In this document: in pieces, positions 35,447 to 46,843 of the stretch | How positions within the stretch are numbered: the first letter of the stretch is position 1 | Layout of the letters: every line of letters begins with the position of its first letter | Notes under the pieces: model-generated | The model's database searches: none | What the model was told of the DNA's origin: nothing | The model's input: only the letters and a program-made list of their open reading frames with translations | Assembly: GCF_006715635.1 (NCBI RefSeq) | Contig: NZ_VFNP01000002.1 | Coordinates: forward strand, 3,596,001 to 3,660,000 | Direction of reading: 5' to 3' | Length of the DNA: 64,000 nucleotides | From: Streptomyces sp. SLBN-118 | GTDB lineage: Bacteria; Actinomycetota; Actinomycetes; Streptomycetales; Streptomycetaceae | Made by a program: the position numbers and the translations under genes

Positions 35447-36361
35447 ATGCCAATCGTGACGACCATCGTGGGGCAGGGACTCGCGGCTCACCGGGCCTGG
35501 GCCTCGCTGCGGAGTTCCGAACTCTTCGAGCTGTACCGGGAGAAGGGCCCCTGTGGCGTCCCGGGTGCCGACACGGCGGCGACCGAGACGTGGCGGGACC
35601 TGCTCGCGACCCCGGAGATCGACCTGCTCGTCCTCGCGGTGCCCCCGGCCGACCGGGTCGCCCTCGGGCAGGCTGCCCGGGGTGCCGGGAAGGCGGTCCT
35701 GCTGGAGGAGGGGCTGCCGCTCTCCGCGGCCGAGATCGACCAACTCGCCGAGGACGACGGCGAGGGCGCGGCCCTCGTCGGCATGGTGCTGCCCCTTCGC
35801 GGCCTGCTGGCCGTCGGCCGCGGCATCCTGGACCGGGAGTGGACGCCCGCGACCTGCGGCGGGCTGATCCTCTCCGGATCCGCCCCCCGGGCTGCCTCGG
35901 CCAAGTGGGGGCCGCCGGACGCGGCCGGGCCGCGGGCGGACGGCGGACGACTGCCCGAGGTCTTGGTGCGGACCATCAGCCCGTACCTCGACCTCGCCTG
36001 CCAACTGTTCGGCAGGCCGGTCTCCGCGCACCTCGGCGGGGCGGTGACCGGCTCGGCCGCCGGGAGCGTCGAGTTCGAGTCCGGCGCGCGGCTCTCCCTG
36101 GCGGTCACGGTCCGCTCGGGTGTCGAGGCGACCAGCCTGACGATCACGGACGTCGACCAGTCCGTCACCCTGCGGGGCCGCGAACTGCGGTTGGAGGACG
36201 CCGACGGTCTGGTGTCCCGCGGCATCCCGCCGCTCGAAGACCTCCGGCTCTCCTCCTACGCCGACATGGCGCTCGTGGTGGGCGGAGCCCGCTCCACCGG
36301 CCGCGACTCTCCCGAGTCCACCCGGGCGCTGGCCGACTGCCTGGACCTGCTCCGGGCCTGA
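35447..36361 (+). CDS. Gfo/Idh/MocA-like protein lacking the usual catalytic Lys
   Basis: This 304-residue protein follows the Gfo/Idh/MocA plan: an N-terminal nucleotide-binding half (IVTTIVGQGLAAHRAWASL; LLATPEIDLLVLAVPP) and a C-terminal sheet domain. Two key elements are altered. The glycine-rich loop is incomplete, with GQGLAAH where GxGxxG is expected. The EKP motif with the catalytic Lys reads VLLEEGLPLS. It may have lost NAD-dependent oxidoreductase activity or use the fold for something else. The family assignment is moderate. Confidence 0.65.
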   Translation: MPIVTTIVGQGLAAHRAWASLRSSELFELYREKGPCGVPGADTAATETWRDLLATPEIDLLVLAVPPADRVALGQAARGAGKAVLLEEGLPLSAAEIDQLAEDDGEGAALVGMVLPLRGLLAVGRGILDREWTPATCGGLILSGSAPRAASAKWGPPDAAGPRADGGRLPEVLVRTISPYLDLACQLFGRPVSAHLGGAVTGSAAGSVEFESGARLSLAVTVRSGVEATSLTITDVDQSVTLRGRELRLEDADGLVSRGIPPLEDLRLSSYADMALVVGGARSTGRDSPESTRALADCLDLLRA

Positions 36362-36454
36362 CCCCCTGACAGCGAACGAGGCCACTGCCTCGCATTCCCG
36401 AATTCGACGAAATTCACCGTGCGGTAACCCGTACCAGATCACTGGAGGACGTGA

Positions 36455-37486
36455 ATGTCCATCATCCCCGGCGGGGCCGTCGAGGCCCCTCGTTCCTGGA
36501 CCACCCCGGAAAAGCATTACCTGACCGTTCTGGAGAACCCGTGGTACCGCAATCTGGCGGTCCTTCAGGACGTCGTCACGCACAGCACCACGGATTTCTG
36601 GACCAAGCGGGGTGCGCGCAACCTGCACCTCCCGGTCACCACCGGATCCATCTCCAGCCCGATGGGGCGGGGGAGCGACAGCTCGCCCGTCAAGGTCGAA
36701 CTCGAGGGCGTCCCCACCTACCTTGCCGACTCGATGCAGTTCGTCCTGGAGTTCGGCTGCCGGCTAGCCCCGGAGGGCTCCTACTACCTGATGCCGTCCT
36801 TCCGGGGCGAGGCGGCGGACGAGACCCACCTGTGCCAGTTCTTCCACAGTGAGGCGGAGATAGCGGGCGGCCTCGACGACATGATGGAGGTGGTCGAGGC
36901 CTATCTGCGGCACCTGGCCGGAGCCCTGCTCACCCACGGCCGCGAGGCTGTGACCGGGATGGCCGGGACGGTGCACCACTTGGAGGAGCTGGCCGGCAGC
37001 GGCCCGCTGCCCCGGATCGCCTTCGAGGAGGCCTACGGGATCCTGAAGGACCTGCCCGGAGCCGTCAAGGAGCTGGAGCCCGGCTGCCGGAGCCTCACCC
37101 GCGAGGGCGAGCGCGTCCTGATGGACAAGTTCGGCGGGTACGTCTGGCTGACCCACCCCGACCACCTGAGCGTGCCCTTCTACCAGGCCTTCGACCCGCA
37201 GGACCCGACCAAGGCGCTGAGCGCCGACCTGCTGTTCGGCGTCGGCGAGACGGTCGGCGCGGGCGAGCGCCACACCGACGTCGCCGACCTGCGCCGCGCC
37301 CTCGACGTGCACGAGGTTCCCGAGGCCGCCTACGAGTGGTACGTCACCATGAACGAGCGCCACCCGATGCGAACCTCCGGCTTCGGGCTGGGCGTCGAGC
37401 GGTTCCTGCTCTGGGCGACCCAGCACGACGACATCCGTGACCTCGCCCTGCTGCTGCGCTTCAACGGCGCAAACATCCTGCCCTGA
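36455..37486 (+). CDS. Stand-alone AsnRS/AsnA-like class II synthetase domain
   Basis: This 343-residue protein resembles the catalytic domain of asparaginyl/aspartyl-tRNA synthetases without the N-terminal anticodon-binding OB domain. Motif 2 is visible as SFRGEAADETHLCQFFHSEAE and motif 3 as GFGLGVERFLLWATQHDDIRD. The ATP-binding arginines of both motifs are kept. Archaeal asparagine synthetases related to AsnRS have the same plan and amidate aspartate through an aspartyl-adenylate. Here it is the last gene of the operon, so it probably adenylates a carboxylate and makes an amide. It cannot bind the Asn anticodon in the usual way. Confidence 0.8.
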   Translation: MSIIPGGAVEAPRSWTTPEKHYLTVLENPWYRNLAVLQDVVTHSTTDFWTKRGARNLHLPVTTGSISSPMGRGSDSSPVKVELEGVPTYLADSMQFVLEFGCRLAPEGSYYLMPSFRGEAADETHLCQFFHSEAEIAGGLDDMMEVVEAYLRHLAGALLTHGREAVTGMAGTVHHLEELAGSGPLPRIAFEEAYGILKDLPGAVKELEPGCRSLTREGERVLMDKFGGYVWLTHPDHLSVPFYQAFDPQDPTKALSADLLFGVGETVGAGERHTDVADLRRALDVHEVPEAAYEWYVTMNERHPMRTSGFGLGVERFLLWATQHDDIRDLALLLRFNGANILP

Positions 37487-37495
37487 CCGGCCGGA

Positions 37496-37536
37496 GGCCG
37501 TGGCCCCGCACACACCTGGTGCGCAGGGCCACGGCC
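37496..37536 (+). terminator. Terminator at the end of the biosynthetic operon
   Basis: GGCCGTGGCCC pairs perfectly with GGGCCACGGCC. An inner GCAC/GTGC stem extends the structure, only 10 bp after the AsnRS-like stop codon. It marks the right border of the cluster. Confidence 0.85.
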
Positions 37537-37581
37537 CGTGCCGGCGGGCGGGTGCCACCGCTCGGCAATTCTCAGATTGAC

Positions 37582-37608
37582 TGAGACGCCGGGCCGCATC
37601 GCGTCTCA
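37582..37608. promoter_or_regulatory. Inverted repeat upstream of the GyrI-like gene
   Basis: TGAGACGC and GCGTCTCA flank an 11-nt spacer, about 110 bp before the GyrI-like start. It could be an operator or a second terminator. The rest of 37537-37720 shows nothing else that I can assign. Confidence 0.35.
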
Positions 37609-37720
37609 CTCAAAGTGGCCCATCTCTGGCCACGGCCTCGGCGTGGTTCACCTTCACTGAGAGGGGACATCTACACGTCCTGGATGGCCCTGGAACTTGA
37701 TGGGATTGGATGGGAGCGGC

Positions 37721-38215
37721 ATGAACAGTCACAGATCCGACAGCGAGGCCCCTGCCGCGGAGCCGGAGCTTGTGAATCTGGCCTCGGCGACGACAGCGGT
37801 TGTCCGTGGAATCGTCCCGATGGCCGACCTGCGGAACTTCTTCGATTCTTCCTTCAGTGCCCTGGCCCGGACCATCGAGGCGCAGCGGATCACCATGCTG
37901 AGCCCCGCCTTCGGCCTCTACCACGGGTCGCCGGGTCAGACCCTGGACCTGGAGGTCGGGTTCGTCACGGACCGGGCGGTGCAGCCGGAGGCCGGGGTCG
38001 TGGTCGGTTCGCTTCCCGGAGGGCGGGTCGCGCGGCTGACGCACATCGGGTCGTTCGACGGCCTCGGTTCCTCCTGGGAACGGCTGCACTCCTGGATGCG
38101 ATTGCGTGGACTGGCCGCCGGGGAGGACAGGTGGGAAACCTACGTCACGCAGCCGTCCCCGGACATGGACCCGCGTGACCTGCGTACCGAGCTCAACTGG
38201 CCAGTGGCGGACTGA
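37721..38215 (+). CDS. GyrI-like small-molecule-binding protein
   Basis: This 164-residue protein resembles the GyrI-like (SOUL/AraC-effector) fold: FFDSSFSALARTIEAQRITM, PAFGLYHG, LDLEVGFVTD and VARLTHIGSFDGLGSSWERL, ending with a long helix and WETYVTQPSPDMDPRDLRTE. Relatives bind hydrophobic drugs or act as multidrug-sensing domains, and no DNA-binding domain is present. ATG 37721 follows GGGAGCGG, so the upstream ATG 37700 was not chosen. Confidence 0.78.
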   Translation: MNSHRSDSEAPAAEPELVNLASATTAVVRGIVPMADLRNFFDSSFSALARTIEAQRITMLSPAFGLYHGSPGQTLDLEVGFVTDRAVQPEAGVVVGSLPGGRVARLTHIGSFDGLGSSWERLHSWMRLRGLAAGEDRWETYVTQPSPDMDPRDLRTELNWPVAD

Positions 38216-38274
38216 CGGACCGCAACAGGGATTCGAGCGGACGTCGTTGCAGAGCGGGTGCAAGGATCTCCGGC

Positions 38275-39012
38275 ATGACGCTGCGACCTGTCCTGGTGAA
38301 CATAAAGGCTCTTGATGACTCGGCGGTCGGCCGGTTCTGGGCGGAGGCGCTCGGCTGGCGTGCTACCAGCTCGGAACCCGGCGCGACCGCCGCTCAACCC
38401 GTCGGCTTCGACTGGCTGGACCCGGTCGGCGTCTGCGTCGACGTCATTGCCGTCCCGGAACCCAAGACCACGACAAAGAACCGTGTGCACATCGATCTCG
38501 CCACCGCCTCCGCGGCGCATCAGGCGGAGTTGGTCGCGCGCCTGAAAACCCTCGGCGCGACACCCGCCCACGTGGGCCAGGGCAAGGTGCCGTGGACGGT
38601 CCTCGCCGACCCGGAGGGCAACGAGTTCTGTGTGCTGGAGCCTCGGGAGATCTACCGGGACACCGGGCCGATCGCCCGTGTGGTGGTCGACTGCGCGGAT
38701 CCCCGGGCCATGGCCCGGTTCTGGGACGAGGCGATGGACTGGACCCTGCACGAGGTGACCGACGATCACGCGGTGTGGCGCTCCGCCAAGGGCGTGGGCC
38801 CGTATCTCGAGTTCGTCCGCACCGGCGTGAAGACTGTGCCGGACCGCGTCCATCTTGACCTGGTGCCGGACCCCGGTGACGACAAGGCGGCGGAGGTGGC
38901 CCGGCTGCGGGCCCTCGGCGCCACCGACCTCGACGTCGGCCAGGGCGACGTCCCGTGGACGTGCCTGGCCGACCCGGAGAGCCACGAGTTCTGTGTCCTC
39001 GCCCGGTCCTGA
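38275..39012 (+). CDS. Tandem VOC (glyoxalase/bleomycin-resistance-like) protein
   Basis: This 245-residue protein has two glyoxalase-like modules. The first (about 5-122) runs from VLVNIKALDDSAVGRFWAEA to WTVLADPEGNEFCVLEP. The second (about 130-245) runs from VVVDCADPRAMARFWDEAMD to WTCLADPESHEFCVLAR. Each contains conserved HIDL or HLDL and Glu positions that could bind a metal. Members trap drugs or act as dioxygenases or isomerases. The substrate is unknown. It could add resistance for the cluster but is beyond the cluster terminator. Confidence 0.85.
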   Translation: MTLRPVLVNIKALDDSAVGRFWAEALGWRATSSEPGATAAQPVGFDWLDPVGVCVDVIAVPEPKTTTKNRVHIDLATASAAHQAELVARLKTLGATPAHVGQGKVPWTVLADPEGNEFCVLEPREIYRDTGPIARVVVDCADPRAMARFWDEAMDWTLHEVTDDHAVWRSAKGVGPYLEFVRTGVKTVPDRVHLDLVPDPGDDKAAEVARLRALGATDLDVGQGDVPWTCLADPESHEFCVLARS

Positions 39013-39066
39013 CGCGGAGTCTTGACGACGCCCCGGTACGGGAGTCCGTCCGTATCAAGCGGCCCG

Positions 39067-39411
39067 ATGTTCGCCGCCCTCGCGGTCGGAACCCCGGTCT
39101 GCGTCTGGGCCCTGCGCCGTATCGCCCACAGCCCGGGCGACGACCAGCAGCGCCGCGACCGCGCGTGGGCGATCACCGGAGCCTGGGGGCTGCTGGTGTC
39201 GAGCCAGGTGCTGCTCGTCGTTCTGATGATCTTCGTCGCACTCACTGAGGAGACGGCCTGCGCGGGCCCGCTGGGCGCCGCCACCATCGTGGTGACCTGC
39301 CCCCTGGGCCTGCTGAGCCTGTTCACCTTCGGATGGTCCCTGGTCACCGTGGTGGCACCCCGGGCAGTCGACGACGAGGCAGCCGACGACGGGACGTACG
39401 ACGATGAGTGA
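39067..39411 (+). CDS. Small membrane protein coupled to a GntR regulator
   Basis: This 114-residue protein has three hydrophobic segments (about 1-17, 35-58 and 68-95) and an acidic tail, DDEAADDGTYDDE. Its stop overlaps the GntR start by 8 bp. Such membrane-protein/GntR pairs (YtrA-like) are common in Streptomyces. A TTG at 39022 with a nearby GGAG would lengthen it by 15 residues. The function is unknown. Confidence 0.7.
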   Translation: MFAALAVGTPVCVWALRRIAHSPGDDQQRRDRAWAITGAWGLLVSSQVLLVVLMIFVALTEETACAGPLGAATIVVTCPLGLLSLFTFGWSLVTVVAPRAVDDEAADDGTYDDE

Positions 39412-39877
39412 CCCCGCCGTCCGCGTCGACACCACCAGCCAGGTACCGCCGTACGAGCAGATCCGTGCACAGCTGGCCGCGCTGATCCGCACCGGCCGGC
39501 TGGCCGAGGGCGAGCGCCTGCCGACCGTGCGCCAGCTCGCCGCCGACCTCAGTCTGGCGCCGGGCACCGTGGCCCGCGCCTACCGCGAGCTGGAGGGCGC
39601 CGCGCTGATCCGCACCCGCCGCGGCGCGGGCACCCGGGTCGCGGCACTCCCGCCCGAGCCGCACGCCCACGACATCGACCAACTCACCACTCTGGCCCGT
39701 GACTTCACCTCCGCTGCCCGAGCGCTCGGCGCCGACACCGAGGACATCCTGACCGCCGTCCGTGACGCCCTGGACCCGGGGTCCGCCTCCTCTTCGGCCA
39801 CCGCCGCCGACGGAGCGGGTGGCCTCAGGACGGCCGAGGCTTCGGCGCATGTCACAGGCCTGAGAAACAGGGCATGA
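39404..39877 (+). CDS. GntR-family (YtrA-type) transcription regulator
   Basis: This 157-residue DNA-binding protein has a GntR winged helix (about 15-82): YEQIRAQLAALIRTGRLAEG, LPTVRQLAADLSLAPGTVAR, YRELEGAALIRTRRGAGT. Only a short helical tail follows in place of a full effector domain, as in the YtrA subfamily. It probably represses its own small operon with the membrane protein. A rare ATG overlap couples the two genes. Confidence 0.88.
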   Translation: MSDPAVRVDTTSQVPPYEQIRAQLAALIRTGRLAEGERLPTVRQLAADLSLAPGTVARAYRELEGAALIRTRRGAGTRVAALPPEPHAHDIDQLTTLARDFTSAARALGADTEDILTAVRDALDPGSASSSATAADGAGGLRTAEASAHVTGLRNRA

Positions 39878-40002
39878 GCAGCAGGCGTAAGCCGGACGGT
39901 GCTGCTTGGTGCGCCGGTCCAGTCGCCGCGATACGGCCGAGCCCCCGGCCAGTGGCGGCAGGGGCTCTCCATGCGTTTCTCACCGGTGGGCGACGGGCCC
40001 GA

Positions 40003-40347
40003 TCAGAACGGTTCGTTCGTCTCGACGCTGAGCCGGTAGACCTCGATGCCCGTGCGCACCGGGTCGGTGGTGCAGACGGCCTTCGACGTCTTCTTGTTGC
40101 GGGTGCTGACCCAGGCGCCGTAGATGGTGTGCTGCGTCCCGCGAGGGGAGATGCAGACCACCTTCACGCGGTGCTCGCTGAAGCGGGTGTTTCCCCCGGA
40201 GCACTTGGCGTAACCGGTCGCGCGGTCGCCGGACTTCCAGGTGTTGCACGTCTGTGTGGCCGCGGCCGGTGTTGCAAAACCGACCACGGTGGCCGACAGG
40301 GTCATGCCGACGCCGACAGTGGCGGCGGCGAGCTTCTTGAGGTTCAC
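40003..40347 (-). CDS. Small secreted Cys-containing protein
   Basis: This 114-residue precursor has a Sec signal (NLKKLAAATVGVGMTLSATV, cleaved after TPAAA). The mature part of about 85 residues has four cysteines (TCNTW, KCSGG, VCISP, VCTTD) suited to two disulfides and many basic residues. The GTG start follows GGGGAGG. Similar small secreted proteins are common in Streptomyces, but no function is known. The plus-strand frames over it are shadows. Confidence 0.7.
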   Translation of the reverse strand: MNLKKLAAATVGVGMTLSATVVGFATPAAATQTCNTWKSGDRATGYAKCSGGNTRFSEHRVKVVCISPRGTQHTIYGAWVSTRNKKTSKAVCTTDPVRTGIEVYRLSVETNEPF

Positions 40348-40641
40348 GATCCTCCCCGGGATCTGCAGAGATGCCGCAGGTCGGTCCGGCCTGCGGGGAT
40401 GCGCATCCTGGGCAGAAATCCTTCCCGTCGCGGGCCGCGAAAAGATCCAACTTGGGTGGGATCTTGGACATATGGAGGTCTGGTACATGGTTCCCGGGAC
40501 TGCAGGACTGGTCGGGGCCGTGTCGGAGTGCTGCCCTGCCTCACCTTCGGCGAGATGGGTCACCCCTCGCATGTCACAGACGGTCGGGCTGTCTCGTCTG
40601 TAGTTGCAGAGACAGAATCCGGAATCAGGAGGGTGATGGTC

Positions 40642-41571
40642 ATGCGGGTGTTCGTGGCAGGTGGGAGCGGGGTCATGGGGAAGCGGCTGGTGCCGCAGCT
40701 CGTGGCCCGTGGCCACCAGGTGACAGCTTCGACCACGAGCGCGGCGAAGCTGGGCGTGCTGGAGCAGCTGGGGGCGGACGGCGTCGTGATGGACGGGCTG
40801 GATGCGATGTCCGTCGGTGAAGCGGTGGCGGCCGCCCGGCCGGACGTCATCGTCAACCAGATGACGGCAATTTCCCCGGCGCACGCCGGCAAGCCCAATA
40901 TGAGGCACTTCGATCGATTCTTCGCCACCACCAATCGGCTGCGCTCCGAGGGGACGGACCATCTGCTGGCCGCCGCCGAGGCAACCGGTGTACCCCACGT
41001 CGTCGCGCAGAGCGCCGGCATCTGGAACGGCGCCCGCGAGGGTGGATGGGTGAAGACGGAGGAGGATCCGCTGCCCTTGGAGACGGGGAAGTTCCGCACA
41101 GCGGCGGAGGCGATCAGCCACCTCGAGGACGTGGTCGTCAAAGCCGGCGGCGCGGTCCTGCGCTACGGCGGGTTCTACGGGCCGGGCGCCACCGACGACC
41201 TCGTCGGGTTCGTGCGCAAGCGGCAGTTCCCGCTGGTCGGGGGAGGCACCGGCTACACGTCCTGGGTGCATCTCGACGACGCGGCGAGCGCCACCGTCCT
41301 GGCCGTGGAGCAGAAGGCGAAGGGTGTGTTCAGCATCGTCGACGACGAGCCCGCCCCGGCCAGCGAGTGGCTGCCTTATGTGGCTGCGTGCGCGGGGGCG
41401 AAGCCGCCGCTGCGCATCCCCAAGTGGCTGGCCCGGCTGGTGGCCGGGGAGTTGGTGGTGACGATGATGACCGAGGGGCGCGGCTTCTCCAACGCCAAGG
41501 CCAAGCGGGAGCTCGGCTGGGAGCTGCGCTATCCGTCGTGGCGCCAGGGCTTCCGGGAGAACCTGGGGTGA
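40642..41571 (+). CDS. NAD-dependent epimerase/dehydratase (extended SDR)
   Basis: This 309-residue enzyme has the nucleotide-binding loop VFVAGGSGVMGKRLV (about 3-17), DGVVMDGLD, RPDVIVNQM, and the active-site region VLRYGGFYGPGA. The YxxxK proton-relay motif is not evident in its usual place, so it may be an atypical NmrA/reductase-type SDR. ATG 40642 has the best spacing from AGGAGGG, though GTG 40633 and ATG 40636 are in frame. The 250 bp after it hold no gene that I can support. Confidence 0.82.
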   Translation: MRVFVAGGSGVMGKRLVPQLVARGHQVTASTTSAAKLGVLEQLGADGVVMDGLDAMSVGEAVAAARPDVIVNQMTAISPAHAGKPNMRHFDRFFATTNRLRSEGTDHLLAAAEATGVPHVVAQSAGIWNGAREGGWVKTEEDPLPLETGKFRTAAEAISHLEDVVVKAGGAVLRYGGFYGPGATDDLVGFVRKRQFPLVGGGTGYTSWVHLDDAASATVLAVEQKAKGVFSIVDDEPAPASEWLPYVAACAGAKPPLRIPKWLARLVAGELVVTMMTEGRGFSNAKAKRELGWELRYPSWRQGFRENLG

Positions 41572-41821
41572 CCCGGACCGAGGAGTTTGATCCTCCGCGA
41601 TCGGGACGGCAAGGTGCTCGATGCCCTGACGCTCGACGTACTCGACGGGCGGTCGCCGCGCACACCGGCTGCAACCCGCGTGCGCAGACCACCTCGTACC
41701 GCTGTTTCCGCATCTCCCCGAAGAGAACGGGAACCGGACGTACGCTCGAAGCTGATCAGACCGAGCCAGGCGGCGCCGACGGACACCGCGAAACCTGCCC
41801 TGCGCAAAAGATGGAGACACG

Positions 41822-44209
<2,388 letters not shown>

Positions 44210-44306
44210 CCGAGGCCTCGCGGACACCGTGAGACGCGTTCTCTCATCTCAAGAATCACCAGCTGAGAAAAGCAGCGAAGTTTCCCTGCGCCGAAAGGAA
44301 TCCGAA

Positions 44307-44813
44307 GTGACCGACGAACGCATCGGCCCGCCCCTCACCGGAAGCGAGCGCGAGACGCTCAGGGCCTTTCTGGACTTCCACCGCGCGACGCTCGCCATGA
44401 AGTGCGAGGGGCTGAGCGACGAGGAACTGCGCAGGCAGTCGATGCCGCCGTCGACGCTCTCGCTGCTCGGACTGGTGCGGCACATGGCCGAGGTGGAGCG
44501 GACCTGGTTCCGCCGCGTGATCAACGGTGAGGAGATACCGCTCGTCTGGTCGGACGAGAACGACTACCAGGTGGCGTACGACGCGAGCGCGTCGACCCGC
44601 TCGGAAGCCTTCGAGGCCTGGCAGTCGGAGGTCGAGCACTCGCGCCGGATCGAGGCGCAGGCGAAGTCGCTGGATGTGACCGGCTACCAGGCCAGATGGG
44701 GCGAGGACGTGTCGCTGCGGCTGGTGATGCTGCACCTGATCCATGAATACGCCCGCCACAACGGCCACGCCGACTTCCTGCGCGAAGGCATCGACGGGAC
44801 CGTCGGCGCCTGA
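44307..44813 (+). CDS. DinB/DUF664 family protein
   Basis: This 168-residue four-helix-bundle protein has the DinB-like pattern: LRAFLDFHRATLAMKCEGLS, LGLVRHMAEVERTWFRRV and a third-helix LVMLHLIHEYARHNGHADFL. The three conserved histidines (RHMAE, HEYARH, NGHAD) fit the metal site of mycothiol-dependent DinB/DUF664 enzymes. The GTG start at 44307 was chosen by frame and context. It is 97 bp downstream of the UvrA-like gene, with which it may be co-transcribed. Confidence 0.87.
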   Translation: MTDERIGPPLTGSERETLRAFLDFHRATLAMKCEGLSDEELRRQSMPPSTLSLLGLVRHMAEVERTWFRRVINGEEIPLVWSDENDYQVAYDASASTRSEAFEAWQSEVEHSRRIEAQAKSLDVTGYQARWGEDVSLRLVMLHLIHEYARHNGHADFLREGIDGTVGA

Positions 44814-44875
44814 TCGCGGCTACCCGCCCACCAGTTCCGCCGGCAGCGGGCGGCGGCGGAGACCTGGTCCGGACG

Positions 44876-46120
44876 TCAGAACACGTCCGGGCACCAGGGC
44901 CGTCGCGACGTACGGAACAATCCGTCCGCCACGGCCGCAGCGCCCGGCGTTCCCTCGGCCGCCAGACCCAGTGCCGAAAGCCTGACCGCCGACTCGTCAC
45001 CCAGGTACAGCGCGCCCAACTCCCGTACATCCAGCGTCAGATCGGGCGACTCGACCGACGGGGCGCACGCCGCCCCCTCCGGTGAGGCGTCCAGCCGGAA
45101 GGTGCCGCCCGCAAGGCCCGCGGAGTCCTGGACATCCAGGACCAGGGTCGCGGCCGTGGCGTACGTACGCGCCTCCAGAGCCCGTACGACATCCAGGATC
45201 CGCACCCACAGGAAGTCCGCGTGCGTCAGGATCCGCGCCGCGCGCGGGTCCGGGAGCAGCAGCGGCAGCAGGTCGTCCGGAGCGCGGTGGCCCGACTTGA
45301 CCGTGGTTATCCAGTCGACCGAGCAAACGTAGTGCCACAGCGCGCGCTCGGCGGCAGGCGTCAGCGCCAGCAGTTCGCGCACCGTCGCGGTGTTCAGCGG
45401 CTGCTTGGCGTCGCCCCACTTGTCGTCCGACTCATAGGCGAGCAGGCCCTCGATCTCTCCGGACGCGGAGCGGTAGACCGCGTAGTAGGGCTCCGTCCAG
45501 GGCTGGCCGGGCAGTTGTACCTGGCCCGTGTTCTGCTGCCACCAGCGCTCGCTGCGGCTCACCGCGCCCGGCTGCACGGCCGCGAACCGCGCATGCAGGT
45601 CCGGGCCGAGTTTGCGTACGTCGGCGCCGTCCACCAGGTCGATACGGCCGCCGTCGGCGGGGCCCGACCAACGGCGGTCGAGGCCGGTGCGGGGGACGTC
45701 GACCGCCCATTCGGTCACCCAGGTGGCGGGGCCGAACCCGTAGCGCCCGTATATCGGGTGCTCAGCGGCGATCAGCGTGGACACGACGTCGCCGCGTTCC
45801 TTCGCCTCGGCGAGGTCCGCGGCCATCATGCGGCTGAGCAGACCACGGCGGCGGTGGGTGGGCGAGACCGTGACGTTCGAGACGGCGCTCGCGGGGAGCG
45901 CGGCGCCGCCCACGGTCGTGAGCTGCTGCTCGAAGGAGCGGAACGTCGCAACGCAGCGGCCTTCGTCGAACGCGCCGCGCACCCGCGCGAGGTCAGTGTG
46001 CGGCCGACGCGACGCGACCTCCTCGTCCGAGATCACCGGCGGCCGCAGAAAGCCTGTGTTCAGTGCTCGCAGCCAGTCGGGGTACTCGGACTCGGCGATG
46101 ACGCGGGTTTCGACGCTCAT
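44876..46120 (-). CDS. Eis-like GNAT N-acetyltransferase
   Basis: This 414-residue acetyltransferase has the Eis layout of two GNAT folds plus a sterol-carrier-like C-terminal domain. The acetyl-CoA loop is visible as [17 protein letters not shown] (about 86-102), followed by [20 protein letters not shown]. It ends in CPDVF, with the free C-terminal carboxylate that acts in catalysis in Eis enzymes. Eis proteins acetylate many amines, including aminoglycosides. The gene converges with the DinB gene and is typical of Streptomyces chromosomes. Confidence 0.9.
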   Translation of the reverse strand: MSVETRVIAESEYPDWLRALNTGFLRPPVISDEEVASRRPHTDLARVRGAFDEGRCVATFRSFEQQLTTVGGAALPASAVSNVTVSPTHRRRGLLSRMMAADLAEAKERGDVVSTLIAAEHPIYGRYGFGPATWVTEWAVDVPRTGLDRRWSGPADGGRIDLVDGADVRKLGPDLHARFAAVQPGAVSRSERWWQQNTGQVQLPGQPWTEPYYAVYRSASGEIEGLLAYESDDKWGDAKQPLNTATVRELLALTPAAERALWHYVCSVDWITTVKSGHRAPDDLLPLLLPDPRAARILTHADFLWVRILDVVRALEARTYATAATLVLDVQDSAGLAGGTFRLDASPEGAACAPSVESPDLTLDVRELGALYLGDESAVRLSALGLAAEGTPGAAAVADGLFRTSRRPWCPDVF

Positions 46121-46222
46121 GCGGCCACGCTAGGCCGAACGCCGACCGGCCCGCATCCGAGTTTTGACCCGGCCCTCCGGGGCGTGGACCCGCTCCCGGA
46201 AGACGTGGTGCGATCAGTCGCG

Positions 46223-46843
46223 TCAGGTGAGCAGGTCGTCCACTTGCGCTTCGCCTTCTCGGTACCTGCGGGCGATCTCCGCGCTGCAGTCGTCCGCGGT
46301 CCGCTGGAGCAGCTGACGGCGGCGGGAGACCTGCTGTTCGTAACGGATCAGCCGACCCATCGCCGCGTGCAGTTCCTCGTCCGTACGGGCGTCGAGATCC
46401 GAGAGCTCGACATCGGCGAGCATGTCGGCGGCAAGCCGCCGGTACTCCTCGTTGTGCGGCGTCGAGAGCGTGACATGGCGGGCGGAGGAGCGATGCCGCG
46501 AGGGCGCGTCCGCCAGGATCTCCGACAGCCGGTCCACGACCGGGGATTCAGGGACGACCGGGGCCTGCGGGTCGCTGCGCCGGGACAGTTCGGCCCGCAG
46601 GATGTCGATCCGTCCCTGCAGCAGCCGTCGTACATAGCTCAGATCCGCCTCGTCGCGATGCGAGTCGCGTCGCAGGGTGCGCAGTTCGGGCAGCCGGAGG
46701 GCGGGGAGGTCGTAGTGCGGGGGCTCCGGCAGGGCGCCGGAGATGCGCTGCACGGGCGGCCGCACCGCACACGTCGTCCCGACCCAGGATGCAGGCGTGG
46801 TTACGGGACCGGGCAGCGGCTGCCCGGCGCCAGAAGTGCTCAT
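46223..46843 (-). CDS. rsiG: Anti-sigma factor RsiG (c-di-GMP-dependent)
   Basis: This 206-residue protein holds two exact copies of the c-di-GMP-binding pattern E-x3-S-x2-R-x3-Q-x3-D: residues 65-80 ([16 protein letters not shown]) and 169-184 ([16 protein letters not shown]). These define Streptomyces RsiG, which, armed with c-di-GMP, sequesters the sporulation sigma factor WhiG. The two motifs lie in the two long antiparallel helices. The ATG at 46843 removes an unlikely N-terminal extension. It diverges from dtd across 149 bp. Confidence 0.93.
   Translation of the reverse strand: MSTSGAGQPLPGPVTTPASWVGTTCAVRPPVQRISGALPEPPHYDLPALRLPELRTLRRDSHRDEADLSYVRRLLQGRIDILRAELSRRSDPQAPVVPESPVVDRLSEILADAPSRHRSSARHVTLSTPHNEEYRRLAADMLADVELSDLDARTDEELHAAMGRLIRYEQQVSRRRQLLQRTADDCSAEIARRYREGEAQVDDLLT

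Noticed and set aside
41578..41600. Sequence AGGAGTTTGATCCTC resembling the start of 16S rRNA
   Set aside because: Only about 13 bases match. The following sequence is not rRNA-like, and the stretch is a short inverted repeat after the epimerase gene.
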